Shown: positions 1-7,941 of the stretch, piece by piece
Layout of the letters: every line of letters begins with the position of its first letter
Position numbering within the stretch: position 1 is the first letter of the stretch
Assembly: GCA_024277095.1 (NCBI GenBank)
Contig: JAJRVX010000329.1
Location: forward strand, 1 to 9,724
Origin: DUEN01 sp024277095
GTDB lineage: Bacteria > Chloroflexota > Anaerolineae > DUEN01
Reading direction: 5' to 3'
Length of the DNA stretch: 9,724 nt
Made by a program: the position numbers and the translations under genes
Notes under the pieces: model-generated
The model's database searches: none
What the model was told of the DNA's origin: nothing
The model's input: only the letters and a program-made list of their open reading frames with translations

Positions 1-251
1 AGGACGCGAGCTTGTAGTTCCGTGTGGAATCTGTCCAAATCCAGTAGTTCGATGGGGGCGATGCTTCCACCCCCGGCGTTATTGATCAACCCGTACAATC
101 CTTCAAGCTCTCGATGCCTCACCTCCCCTTCGACAAACGCCCGGACTTTCTGGATATGGTCCAAGTTTGTCAAATCGAGAGGATAGGTCGGGATCAGGTT
201 GGGTCTTCGCATCTCTCGTAGGCTCTCCGCATCCTTCTTTTTGATCCTCAC
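1..251 (-). CDS. Short-chain dehydrogenase/reductase (SDR) fragment, 5'-truncated, partial at left edge
   Basis: The minus strand is open from a GTG at 251 to the window edge (83 codons seen). It reads as the middle of a classical SDR: a KKKDAESL segment like the region after the second Rossmann strand, then LDLTNLDHIQKV (the D-L-T acidic region), then GLYGLINNAG with the family NNAG motif at residues 57-60. The wording resembles the retinol-dehydrogenase-like branch of NAD(P)-dependent oxidoreductases. The TGxxxGxG cofactor loop and first strand should lie about 75 residues before NNAG, but that DNA is the 3' end of the permease gene. The putative GTG overlaps the permease TGA as GTGA. Either this is a remnant whose 5' end was deleted, or it is translated by coupling as a protein unable to bind cofactor normally. 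The catalytic YxxxK lies outside the window. Family assignment is confident. Functionality is doubtful. Confidence 0.75.
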   Translation of the reverse strand, partial: MRIKKKDAESLREMRRPNLIPTYPLDLTNLDHIQKVRAFVEGEVRHRELEGLYGLINNAGGGSIAPIELLDLDRFHTELQARV

Positions 252-2653
252 TCGTACGCCAGAGCCTCTCGCACGCTGACCTGCGCCGCGCGCAAGGCTG
301 GCCAAAGGCTTGCCAGCGCCGAAAGCGTGGCCACGATCAGCAGCCAGAGCGTGACTCCGGCTGCGGAGTAGACGAAATCGAGGGGCATTTGCAGGATGAT
401 GTCGCCGATGAGGTCGCTGAAGAGACGGGCACTTGGGTAACTGAGCGGTACAGCCAGAAGCCATGAGAGCACTCCCACCTGCACCCCCTCGCTGACGAAC
501 AGGCCGACAATGCTCAGAGAGGTGGCGCCGATCGCTCGCATCATCCCGATCTCCCGTGCCCGCTCGACCACGTTGATCGAAATCGTGCTCATCAGGCCGA
601 TGCCGCCTACGACCGCTGTCAGAATCGCCATCGTCAACAAAAGATAGGTGAGGGCACCGAAGGCGGACTGGGCCTCCTGCCATTGCTTGCTGGCGCTCCA
701 TGAGTCATACACCTCGATGCCTTGTGCCGTGAAGGCATCGTTCAGCGCTTTGATTAGCTTCTGTTGCGGTTCTATCTCCTTGCTCTGCGAGCGCACCATA
801 ACCGTTGTGCCCTGGCCCGAAGTGCCGGTCGTGGACGCCAGGCTGACGAGCGGGACATAGAGTTCATCGATGAGCGTGTCGATGTTCAGGTACGATCCCA
901 CCACCGTCCATTCCGATCGCTCTCCGCTGATTATCAATGTGATCTCGTCACCGACGCCGATTCCATCCTTGGCGGCGAGTTGGTGGTTGACCAGCACCGC
1001 CCGCTCATCGCCGTCCCGCAAGCTGCGACCGCTGACGATGCGGGGGGTGAACATCGCCGAATCGGCCGGCACCCCCACAAGCCAGACGGGGTACCTCTCG
1101 CCGTTTCTCTGCTCTCGCGGGTCGCTCCCGGCTGAGAGCGTCGCTGACTGCCGACTCCACACCTCGACTTTGCTACCTCCGGGCACGCGCTCGGCGATCT
1201 CGATCAGGCGAGAAGCCTGTTGCGGGTGCGCCAACTCCAGGGACACGTCTCCTCCGACCTTGAACATGATCCTCATCGTGTTGTCGAATGAGCCCCCCAC
1301 GCTCATGACGACGATGAACATAATCCCGCTCAGGGTGAGCGTGACCAGCGTCAGGGCGAGGCGCGCTTTGTGACGGAATGTATTGTGCAGGCTGAGGACC
1401 AGAAGAGGCGGTAATCCCTGCATACGGCCGAGTAGGCGATCGAGCCGGCCGCGGCCAAATCCAGCCCCAATGCCATGGGTGCTGATGGCCTGATGTGCAG
1501 TGGTGCGGGCGCCGGCCAGCGCGGGCACCAACGCCGCCAGGAAGGGGACGGCCAGCCCGACTGCCACCTGGATGCCGAGGGTGACTGGCACGATACGGAA
1601 GGGGACGGCCTCGACGTTGAACATCCCCAGTAGCCAGACCGCCACCAGGTGAGCAACAACTATCCCCAGAGGGACGGCCAGCAGCAGAGCCAGTCCACCG
1701 TAAATCAGCGCTGTTGTCAGATACAGCCTCGACACCTGGCCTCGTGTCGCACCGATCGTTTTCATCACGCCGATCTGCCACACTTGCTGGGCGATGATGG
1801 CGTTCATCGTGTTGATGATGAGGAACGCGCTCAAGGCCAGCGACAAAGCGCCCATAACGGCCAATACAGCCAGGATCGCGTCGACCATCTCCTGCATCCG
1901 GTGGCGATCCGGATCGGTGAGCTCGTACCCCTCCACAAACGCCCCCATGCGCTCCAACCGGCCGCCGATCCGCGCCGCGGTCTCACGGGCAGCCTGCTCG
2001 AAAGGGACCTGCCCCGTTATTTTCAGGCGCACGTGCAGTCGGTTGAATCCCCTCCCGCTGGTGCCATCCGTCAGCCAGGCTACCGTCTCTGGCGTGGCAA
2101 AGAAGGTGAACTCGCCTCCCAGATCGGGAGCGAGAATGTCGGCCGCGTGTACGATCCCCTCGATCGGTACGTGGCGTTGGCCCGAGCCGGATTTGACGAG
2201 GATGGTCGTGCCGAGGGGGATGTTGAGTTGCGCCGCGGAGAGGCGCTCTACGCTTAAGGTTTGTGTTACAGGCCAGCGGCCCTCCTGCAGACGAACCAGG
2301 TTCATGTGCTGGGCTTCGTAATCCTCTCGGGCGACCACGTCGGCCTTGCGCCAGTTCCTCTCACCCTCGAATTTCCAGCGGATAGGGACCACGATTGCCC
2401 CCTCCGCCTCGAGAACGCCGCGCTCGTGCCGGATCATGCGTACCGCATCCGCGCTGAACGGTCCCCCCCGCAAGGTGGCGTGTGCCGGGATCGAGGCCCG
2501 ACGAACCTCTGTCAGGCGAGCACGCATCACGCCAGAAAGGCCAAAGACCAGTCCCAGCGTCATAATGCCCACAGCGGTCGAGAGCACCGCCAGGGTGGTG
2601 CGCGCCTTGTTGTGTGCCAGATCGCGCCAAACTTTCCGCCAGATTATACCCAT
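248..2653 (-). CDS. ABC transporter permease, duplicated FtsX/MacB type
   Basis: This 801-residue membrane protein is the permease partner of the ATPase encoded just upstream. It has two similar halves. Each has one N-terminal membrane helix (about 19-40 and 431-452), an extracytoplasmic MacB-like domain (about 45-250 and 455-655), and a three-helix FtsX domain (about 258-383 and 664-787). Both FtsX domains carry the typical cytoplasmic signature, VWQIGVMKTIGATRGQV near 291-307 and REIGMMRAIGATSLSI near 700-715. The C-terminus, VREALAYE, is a normal family ending, so the protein looks complete. The ATG at 2653 lies inside the ATPase gene (10-bp overlap) and is preceded by AGGGGGG with 9-nt spacing, which indicates translational coupling. 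Members of this family act in lipoprotein release, macrolide or peptide export, or mechanotransmission. The substrate cannot be told from sequence, and no membrane-fusion protein is encoded in the window. Confidence 0.93.
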   Translation of the reverse strand: MGIIWRKVWRDLAHNKARTTLAVLSTAVGIMTLGLVFGLSGVMRARLTEVRRASIPAHATLRGGPFSADAVRMIRHERGVLEAEGAIVVPIRWKFEGERNWRKADVVAREDYEAQHMNLVRLQEGRWPVTQTLSVERLSAAQLNIPLGTTILVKSGSGQRHVPIEGIVHAADILAPDLGGEFTFFATPETVAWLTDGTSGRGFNRLHVRLKITGQVPFEQAARETAARIGGRLERMGAFVEGYELTDPDRHRMQEMVDAILAVLAVMGALSLALSAFLIINTMNAIIAQQVWQIGVMKTIGATRGQVSRLYLTTALIYGGLALLLAVPLGIVVAHLVAVWLLGMFNVEAVPFRIVPVTLGIQVAVGLAVPFLAALVPALAGARTTAHQAISTHGIGAGFGRGRLDRLLGRMQGLPPLLVLSLHNTFRHKARLALTLVTLTLSGIMFIVVMSVGGSFDNTMRIMFKVGGDVSLELAHPQQASRLIEIAERVPGGSKVEVWSRQSATLSAGSDPREQRNGERYPVWLVGVPADSAMFTPRIVSGRSLRDGDERAVLVNHQLAAKDGIGVGDEITLIISGERSEWTVVGSYLNIDTLIDELYVPLVSLASTTGTSGQGTTVMVRSQSKEIEPQQKLIKALNDAFTAQGIEVYDSWSASKQWQEAQSAFGALTYLLLTMAILTAVVGGIGLMSTISINVVERAREIGMMRAIGATSLSIVGLFVSEGVQVGVLSWLLAVPLSYPSARLFSDLIGDIILQMPLDFVYSAAGVTLWLLIVATLSALASLWPALRAAQVSVREALAYE

Positions 2654-3381
2654 GCCGCGTGTCCCCCCTTGCGCTCGTCCTGGCGAATGCGCCCGTCCAG
2701 GAGATGGATCACCCGCCCGGTGCGCTCGCTCAGTTCACGGTCGTGGGTGACGATCATCAGCGTCTTGCCTTCGGCCACGAACTTTTGGAACAGGGCAAAG
2801 ATGACGTCGGCGGTGGCCGTATCCAGGTTGCCCGTGGGCTCGTCCGCGAGGATCAGGTGTGGGTCGTTGGCCAGGGCTCGGGCGATGGCCACTCGCTGCT
2901 GCTGTCCGCCGCTGAGCGTGTTGGGCAGCTTGTCGGCCTGGTCGGCGATGCCCACCTGTGCCAGAAGATGCATCGCTCGTGCCCTGCGCTCGCGCCGTCG
3001 GTAGACGTGGCAGAGGTCCATGGGCAGCATCACGTTCTCCAGCACGGTCAGCGTGGGCAACAATTGGAAAAACTGGAATATGATGCCGATGTTCCTCCCC
3101 CGCCAGTGGGCCAACTGGTTTTCATTCAGATTGTGGATGGCTTGGCCGCCAATGAACACCTCGCCGGCGGTAGGCCGGTCAATCCCGGTGATCATATTCA
3201 GCATCGTAGACTTGCCAGAGCCCGAGGGGCCCACGATGCTGACGAACTCCCCTTCCTGTACTTGCAGGGAGATCTCTCGGAGGACGGTCACGTCGCCCGC
3301 GCCGGTCTTGTAGGTTTTGGTCACGCCTTGGAGATGGACCAGCGTATGATCGTTAAAGCTGTGGGTGTGGTCGGCTGTCAT
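2644..3381 (-). CDS. ABC transporter ATP-binding protein (LolD/MacB-like)
   Basis: This is a 245-residue cytosolic ATPase subunit with every expected motif: Walker A GPSGSGKST (51-59), Q-loop Gln103 in IFQFFQLLP, signature LSGGQQQR (156-163), Walker B LILADEP (176-182) with the following TGNLD D-loop, and the switch His213 in VTHD. The TGNLD and LSGGQQQRVAIARAL wording is typical of the LolD/MacB/FtsE-like branch that pairs with FtsX-type permeases. That matches the next gene, whose start it overlaps by 10 bp. The ATG at 3381 is supported by GGAGG at 3386-3390 (4-nt spacing). The gene is the first of its block, after a 228-bp gap holding a candidate promoter. The transported substrate is unknown. 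Export or membrane extraction is more likely than uptake, because there is no solute-binding protein gene. Confidence 0.95.
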   Translation of the reverse strand: MTADHTHSFNDHTLVHLQGVTKTYKTGAGDVTVLREISLQVQEGEFVSIVGPSGSGKSTMLNMITGIDRPTAGEVFIGGQAIHNLNENQLAHWRGRNIGIIFQFFQLLPTLTVLENVMLPMDLCHVYRRRERRARAMHLLAQVGIADQADKLPNTLSGGQQQRVAIARALANDPHLILADEPTGNLDTATADVIFALFQKFVAEGKTLMIVTHDRELSERTGRVIHLLDGRIRQDERKGGHAAWV

Positions 3382-3385
3382 ACTG

Positions 3386-3390
3386 CCTCC
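3386..3390 (-). promoter_or_regulatory. Ribosome binding site of the ABC ATPase gene
   Basis: GGAGG is read on the minus strand 4 nt before the ATG at 3381. The spacing is short but the match to the anti-Shine-Dalgarno core is exact, and it supports this start over any downstream codon. Confidence 0.7.
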
Positions 3391-3446
3391 GTCAGGAGCT
3401 GATAGTTTCCTGGGGATCCTGTGGGCTTTAGGTTCGTTGCTGAAGG

Positions 3447-3465
3447 CGCCGGACGATCACCGGCG
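3447..3465 (-). promoter_or_regulatory. Small hairpin in the 5' leader of the ABC operon
   Basis: CGCCGG (3447-3452) and CCGGCG (3460-3465) are perfect 6-bp inverted arms around a 7-nt loop. The element lies between the candidate promoter and the ribosome binding site of the ATPase gene. No T-run follows, so it is not an intrinsic terminator. It could be an operator half-site pair, a leader structure, or chance in GC-rich DNA. Confidence 0.3.
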
Positions 3466-3488
3466 ACTGTCAGCTCGAATGTGCTGGC

Positions 3489-3518
3489 AGCATAGCACGC
3501 CCAAGGGTGTAGTGTCAT
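3489..3518 (-). promoter_or_regulatory. Candidate sigma-70-type promoter for the ABC block
   Basis: On the minus strand ATGACA (3518-3513, five of six bases of the -35 consensus) is followed after 18 nt by TATGCT (3494-3489, four of six bases of the -10 consensus). It would start transcription about 100 nt before the ATPase ATG. A 5-bp inverted repeat, GTGCT/AGCAC (3481-3485 and 3494-3498), overlaps the -10 and could be a regulator site. This is the best promoter match I found in the 228-bp intergenic gap (3382-3609). The rest of the gap shows nothing clear, and there is no convincing terminator after the regulator gene. Confidence 0.35.
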
Positions 3519-3609
3519 GCATCGAAAGATACATTCGGAAGATTACGTTTGGGGAGATGCCCTGGGAGGGGCTTACCGGAGAGGGAAGAGGGGATTCAAT
3601 GTTCCTGTT

Positions 3610-6294
3610 TTACAAAAGTCGCAGGTTTCTGGCTATGGCAATCGCCTGCGTTCGACTGTGGGCTCCGAGCTTGCCGTAGATGTTATTCAGGTGTCGTTTG
3701 ACCGTGCCGACCGCGATGCATAGCCTCTGGGCGATCTCACGATTGCTGAGCCCGGCAGCGATCAAGGCTAGAACCTCAAGCTCGCGCCCGCTCAAGGGCT
3801 CGACCAGGGGGGAAGCGACAATCCCAACCCTTGGCCCAGGGCTCCCTGCGAAATCCAGGAGCCGGTCCACAAACTGCGGGGTGATATGCCGTACTTCGGG
3901 GAGCAGGGTGATAACCCTTTTGTCTTCATCGAGGAATGCCCGGAAGTAGTCCTCAGGCGCAGCCCTCTTCAATGCCTGGGAGAGATACTCGCGAGCCGCG
4001 AGGTGTTCTCCGCATTGCTGCGCAGCCAAAGCTTGCAGGATATGGGTGGTGATCAGCCAACGAAACAGGCCGCGTTCCCGCGTGAAGCGTTCCAGGCGAT
4101 CCAGCCAGCGCCGGGCGTCGGACAGCCGTTCAAGGGCCAACAGCAGGCGGGCATAAACCAGATGTTGCTCGACATGTACGTATTGGGGGGTATCTCCGGG
4201 TGACATCCCTGCCATCTCCGCCCAGCGCTGGGCAAAGGCGAGGTCGCCCTGCCGTAGGCGGATATTGACCTCGCCGGCCAGGTACCAATCCGCGTCGGCC
4301 AGGCCTGTTTGAAGGGCGAGCTTGTATGCCCTTTGCAGAGCCTGCAGCGCCGCTTCCGTCTCTCCCTGGGCGTAAAGGGTGGGAGCAGAAAATCCCAGGG
4401 AGGCCATGATCGAGTTATCCAATGCCAGTTGCTCGCTGAGAGCCAACCCTTGGTCCAGGTACTTGCGCGCCAGCTCGAGCTGGTTCGCCTCGTAGTACAG
4501 CCTCCCCAACTGGCTAGAGATCGAGCCGACTACCGGCGATGGGCGTCCCGCTTCGTCGCTGTATTGCGCAATCGCCTCCTGGCACACGGCTACGGCCTGG
4601 CGACGCTGCCCGTGTATCTGCAGCGCTGTGGCCAGAAAGAGCGCAACTGTGACGGCGAAAAACTGGCTGCCCTGAGCGCGGCCGACTTGTCGTGCTGTGC
4701 GGAGCGTGGCAATGGCTGCGGCGATGTTGCTCGTCCGTTCTTGCGATTCGGCCATGGCCCAGAGGGCGATGATACGCCAATGCGCCTGGTCTTCCCGCAA
4801 CCGTCGAAGCGCGTCGCTGGCCAGCCTGATCGCTTTTCCATAGTCTTGATGGGCAAAGAGGGCGATGAAGGCGCGCAGGGCTAGAAACTTGCCCAGATTC
4901 ACATCTGGCGTCTTCCCTGAGCCGGTCTGGCGAAAAAGCGCCTCGGCGGCGCTGGCGTATGCCTCGGCCAGGGCCATGTCGCCGGTCAGGGCCAACACCC
5001 AGCTCTTGTAGGTCGCCAGTTCCCCATCGGCTCGCACGCGTTTCTCCGGCAGGGTGTCCAGCCAGCCGCGCGCGGTCGACACGCCACCCTCAAAGATCGT
5101 CTCCTCTGCTGCGAGCCGGATCAGACGCTCGGCATCGTCCCAATCTCCGGAGGTTGACGCATGGGCCAGTGCGTGCCGGATCGCCTGGCCGGTGAATCCG
5201 TGGGCCTCAAACCAACGGGCGGCTCGTTGGTGCAATCGCATCTGCTCGTCCTGAGTCAACGTCGAGCGCAAGGCTTCTGCGAAGAGCCGGTGGTAGCGAT
5301 ACCACTGGCGGCGACGATCGAGCGGGATCAGGAACACGTTCCCTTCCTCCAGCCGCTCGAGCATCGCTTGGCTGTTTTCACTCCCCAGCACCGCATCGCA
5401 CAGGGAGGCGGTCAGCCGGTCGAGGATAGCTGTCTGGCGCAGGAAGTGGCGTATCACCTCTGGTTGTCGCTGGAGCACCTCCGCCACCAGATAGTCGCTG
5501 ACGAAGCGGTCATCACCCGTGAAGGCGGCGATAAAGGCTCTGGCGCGGGTGGGATCTTGGTCTTCTTGTAAAGCCAGGGCCGCCAGTTGCAGCCCGGTGA
5601 TCCATCCCTCGGTGCGCGTCTGCAGTGCCACAACATCCTCGCTGGGAAGCCCGAGTCGCATCACACGGTTGAGAAATTCGTTCACTTCGTCGAGAGTGAA
5701 GCGCAGATCATCCGCACGGATTTCGCTCATCTGCCCCCGGCCTCGCAGGCGAGACAGGGGGAGAGGGGGGAATGTGCGGGTGATGATGACCAGATGCATG
5801 TTTTGCGGCAGGTGATCGAGCAGAAAGGCAATCGCTTGGTGAATCGGTTGTGCCGTGATGACGTGGTAGTCGTCAAGGACAAGCATCAGGGAGACGGGGA
5901 GGTCGGCGATGTCGTTGATGAGCGCCGTTAGCAAGGATTCTGGGGGAGGGAGCTGGGGGGATTGGAGCATTGCCCGGGCTGTTGCGCCCACGGAACTGCC
6001 TTTTATGCCTGCTTCAGTCTCGATCGTCCGCAGGGCAGCGATACAATAGGCCAGGAAGCGCGCCGGGTCATTATCGCCTTCATCCAACGAGAGCCAGGCG
6101 ACGGGGAGGGATACCCTGCTTATCCACTCGCTCACCAGCGTCGTCTTGCCCGACCCGGCTGGCGCGGAGACGAGGGTCAGGCGCCGTCCCGCATGTAGCC
6201 CTTCGTCAAGCCTCTGAAAGAGACGGGGGCGAGGCACCAGATTGGGGCGAGGGGGAGGGATATAAAGCTTCGTCTTCAAAAGCGGGGTGGTCAT
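3610..6294 (-). CDS. LuxR family transcriptional regulator, MalT-like (LAL) ATPase
   Basis: This 894-residue signal-transducing ATPase activator has the MalT/LAL layout. The N-terminal STAND-type NTPase has Walker A APAGSGKTT (44-52), a Walker B strand LMLVLDDYH (136-144), and the conserved IITRTFPPLPLSRLRGRG region near 170-187. A winged-helix/arm region follows to about 370. A long stretch of TPR-like helical repeats (about 380-790) is where LAL proteins usually sense ligand or partner. The C-terminal LuxR-type DNA-binding domain (about 831-894) contains LSGRELEVLALIAAGLSNRE and the recognition-helix region VGTVKRHLNNIYGKL. Length is typical for the family (roughly 850-950 residues). The ATG at 6294 has AGGA 7 nt upstream and begins 24 bp after the deacylase stop, so it is probably cotranscribed with the enzymes. 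Likely targets are its own operon or the ABC genes just downstream. The inducer is unknown. Confidence 0.95.
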   Translation of the reverse strand: MTTPLLKTKLYIPPPRPNLVPRPRLFQRLDEGLHAGRRLTLVSAPAGSGKTTLVSEWISRVSLPVAWLSLDEGDNDPARFLAYCIAALRTIETEAGIKGSSVGATARAMLQSPQLPPPESLLTALINDIADLPVSLMLVLDDYHVITAQPIHQAIAFLLDHLPQNMHLVIITRTFPPLPLSRLRGRGQMSEIRADDLRFTLDEVNEFLNRVMRLGLPSEDVVALQTRTEGWITGLQLAALALQEDQDPTRARAFIAAFTGDDRFVSDYLVAEVLQRQPEVIRHFLRQTAILDRLTASLCDAVLGSENSQAMLERLEEGNVFLIPLDRRRQWYRYHRLFAEALRSTLTQDEQMRLHQRAARWFEAHGFTGQAIRHALAHASTSGDWDDAERLIRLAAEETIFEGGVSTARGWLDTLPEKRVRADGELATYKSWVLALTGDMALAEAYASAAEALFRQTGSGKTPDVNLGKFLALRAFIALFAHQDYGKAIRLASDALRRLREDQAHWRIIALWAMAESQERTSNIAAAIATLRTARQVGRAQGSQFFAVTVALFLATALQIHGQRRQAVAVCQEAIAQYSDEAGRPSPVVGSISSQLGRLYYEANQLELARKYLDQGLALSEQLALDNSIMASLGFSAPTLYAQGETEAALQALQRAYKLALQTGLADADWYLAGEVNIRLRQGDLAFAQRWAEMAGMSPGDTPQYVHVEQHLVYARLLLALERLSDARRWLDRLERFTRERGLFRWLITTHILQALAAQQCGEHLAAREYLSQALKRAAPEDYFRAFLDEDKRVITLLPEVRHITPQFVDRLLDFAGSPGPRVGIVASPLVEPLSGRELEVLALIAAGLSNREIAQRLCIAVGTVKRHLNNIYGKLGAHSRTQAIAIARNLRLL

Positions 6295-6301
6295 CTGCCT
6301 A

Positions 6302-6305
6302 TCCT
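6302..6305 (-). promoter_or_regulatory. Ribosome binding site of the LAL regulator gene
   Basis: AGGA is read on the minus strand 7 nt before the ATG at 6294, inside the 24-bp gap after the deacylase stop codon. It fixes the regulator start, and the gap leaves no room for a separate promoter. Confidence 0.65.
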
Positions 6306-6318
6306 GAGTGGCGTGCCC

Positions 6319-7920
6319 TCACGATTTCCTCCGAATCACCTGTCCGGGGCGCGCTCCGGTCTGCTGGCCTCGTTCGATCACCAGCTTGCCATTGACGAGC
6401 ACGTACTCAATGCCCGATGGGTATTGCAACGGGTCCAGATAGGTCGCTTGGTCCTTGATGGTGGCGGGATTGAAGACGACCAGGTCTGCCTTGTATCCTC
6501 TCCTGATCATCCCCCGATCTCTCAAGCCAAGCTTCTGTGCCGGGAATCCGCTGGCCTTCCAGCTCGCCTCCTCAAGCGACAGAATCCCTTCTTCTCGCAC
6601 ATATTGGCCGAACAGCCGTGGGTAGGTTCCAAAGCATCGGGGATGCTGCATCCCCGATGCCATCGGCCCTTCCGTCGCCAACCCCAATCCGTCGGTGCCG
6701 ATCATCATCGCGGGGTGTTGCAATTGCGTTCGGATGTTGTCCTCCGACATCAGGAAGACGACCATCAGGATGTCCCCAAGGGTTTTGGGCAGGGCATCCA
6801 AAGTCCAGGTGTACGGGTCTTTGCCCTCTCGAGCGGCCAGTTCTGCGACGTAATGCCCGACGTACTCTTTCTTCCTCGACTTGCAGATCAGGATCTTGTC
6901 CCATTCGATGTTTTCGACGATCCCGCCCTCGCCGGCTTTCATGGCCTCGATGATCTTTCTGCGTTCCCACGGGAGGACGAGCCGCTTGAGAAGGCCGGGG
7001 ATGCCCCCTTCGATGGCCCACTTGGGCAATAGCGCTCCCAGGTGAGTCGACCCCGCCACGTAGGGGTACATGTCCGCGGTCACATCCAATCCCTCGGCTT
7101 GCGCATTCTCGATCAGCTCCAGAGCCAGGGCCGCCTTGCCCCAGTTCTCCCGGCCGGCGGCCTTGAAGTGGGAGATCTGCACGGGGACGCCGGCCTTGCG
7201 TCCAATCTCGATGGCCTCCCTATATGCCTCGAGCAGGGTCCCCGCTTCCCCGCGAACGTGGCTGAAGTAGAGGCCGCCGCGCTCACCAACGGGTTTGACC
7301 ACTTCGATCAGCTCTTCCGTGGAGGTGAAGGATCCCGGAGGATAGATCAACCCCGTCGATATCCCGAACGCGCCGCAGTCCATCGCCTCGTGGACCAGCC
7401 TTTGCATTTGGTGGATCTGGTCCTCGGTGGGAGAATCCGCACGATAACCCATGACAGCCGCGCGGATCATCCCCTGTCCCACCAGCGGTACGACGTTGAC
7501 CGATGTCCCGGTTCTCTCCAGGTAATCCAGAAAGCCGTCGAACGAGGAGATCTCATCCCATGGCATCGAGGCCTCTGGGGGGACCAGGGAGTTCAGTGTG
7601 ACCAGCGTGTCCTTTCTATGTTTCTTTGTCAGCGGAGCGGGCGACATGCCGCACTGCCCGGTCACGACCGTCGTGATCCCTTGGTGCACCAGGCTATCCC
7701 CCCCTGGTGCGATGGGGAGGGACAGGTCCGCGTGGGAGTGGATGTCGATGAAGCCGGGCGCGACGACATGTCCCGTGGCGTCGATCACGGTTCGTGCGGT
7801 AGCGCCTTCCAGCGAGCCTATGTCCGCGATATGGTCGCCTTCAATGGCGATGTCGCCTCTGTAGCCGGGAGTATTGGTCCCGTCGATGATCTCCGCGTTT
7901 CGGATCAGGATATCCAGCAT
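6319..7920 (-). CDS. N-acyl-D-amino-acid deacylase (D-aminoacylase family amidohydrolase)
   Basis: This is a metal-dependent amidohydrolase predicted to release D-amino acids from N-acyl-D-amino acids in the cytosol. No signal peptide is visible. Numbered from the ATG at 7920 (533 residues), the motifs are IDIHSHADL with metal-binding His61 and His63, GQCG with Cys90 (the cysteine zinc ligand of characterised D-aminoacylases), His221 in YFSHVRGE, His251 in QISHFKAAG, and catalytic Asp410 in IGTDG. The C-terminus has the usual HPRCFGTYPRLFG and KADLVVFNP stretches. An in-frame ATG at 7941 abuts the previous stop but has no Shine-Dalgarno. The ATG at 7920 has AGGGA with 6-nt spacing and gives the family-typical start MLDILIRNAEIIDG, so I prefer it. 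Substrate within the family (D-amino acid, D-Glu, D-Asp or a related cyclic amide) is unresolved. The nucleotidyltransferase gene precedes it and the LAL regulator follows 24 bp later. Confidence 0.92.
   Translation of the reverse strand: MLDILIRNAEIIDGTNTPGYRGDIAIEGDHIADIGSLEGATARTVIDATGHVVAPGFIDIHSHADLSLPIAPGGDSLVHQGITTVVTGQCGMSPAPLTKKHRKDTLVTLNSLVPPEASMPWDEISSFDGFLDYLERTGTSVNVVPLVGQGMIRAAVMGYRADSPTEDQIHQMQRLVHEAMDCGAFGISTGLIYPPGSFTSTEELIEVVKPVGERGGLYFSHVRGEAGTLLEAYREAIEIGRKAGVPVQISHFKAAGRENWGKAALALELIENAQAEGLDVTADMYPYVAGSTHLGALLPKWAIEGGIPGLLKRLVLPWERRKIIEAMKAGEGGIVENIEWDKILICKSRKKEYVGHYVAELAAREGKDPYTWTLDALPKTLGDILMVVFLMSEDNIRTQLQHPAMMIGTDGLGLATEGPMASGMQHPRCFGTYPRLFGQYVREEGILSLEEASWKASGFPAQKLGLRDRGMIRRGYKADLVVFNPATIKDQATYLDPLQYPSGIEYVLVNGKLVIERGQQTGARPGQVIRRKS
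6634..6660. repeat. Perfect 12-bp inverted repeat inside the deacylase gene
   Basis: GCATCGGGGATG (6634-6645) and CATCCCCGATGC (6649-6660) are exact reverse complements separated by CTG, giving a potential 12-bp stem with a 3-nt loop. It lies within the deacylase coding region, at the segment encoding ASGMQHPRC just after the catalytic IGTDG motif, and keeps the frame open. It may reflect codon choice over a conserved peptide, an internal mRNA hairpin, or a binding site. Confidence 0.8.
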
Positions 7921-7926
7921 GCTCTG

Positions 7927-7931
7927 TCCCT
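7927..7931 (-). promoter_or_regulatory. Ribosome binding site that selects the deacylase start
   Basis: AGGGA is read on the minus strand 6 nt before the ATG at 7920. It lies just after the nucleotidyltransferase stop codon and favours the 7920 start over the ATG at 7941, which has no comparable site. Confidence 0.65.
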
Positions 7932-7941
7932 TTCTCGCCAT

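Noticed and set aside
1649..2321. Two overlapping plus-strand frames
   Set aside because: They lie antisense to the permease, with a low-complexity composition rich in Arg, Ser and Pro.
2614..3402. Plus-strand open frame of 262 codons
   Set aside because: It lies antisense to the ABC ATPase, which has every family motif. No recognisable domain or ribosome site was seen.
3550..3580. Possible terminator after the LAL regulator (GCCC/GGGC arms)
   Set aside because: The stem is only 4 bp with no T-run, so read-through into the ABC genes cannot be excluded but a terminator cannot be claimed.
3365..3723. Short plus-strand frames crossing the 228-bp intergenic gap
   Set aside because: They overlap the start of the ATPase gene and the end of the regulator gene on the other strand and have no recognisable protein features. 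The gap is better explained as a regulatory region.
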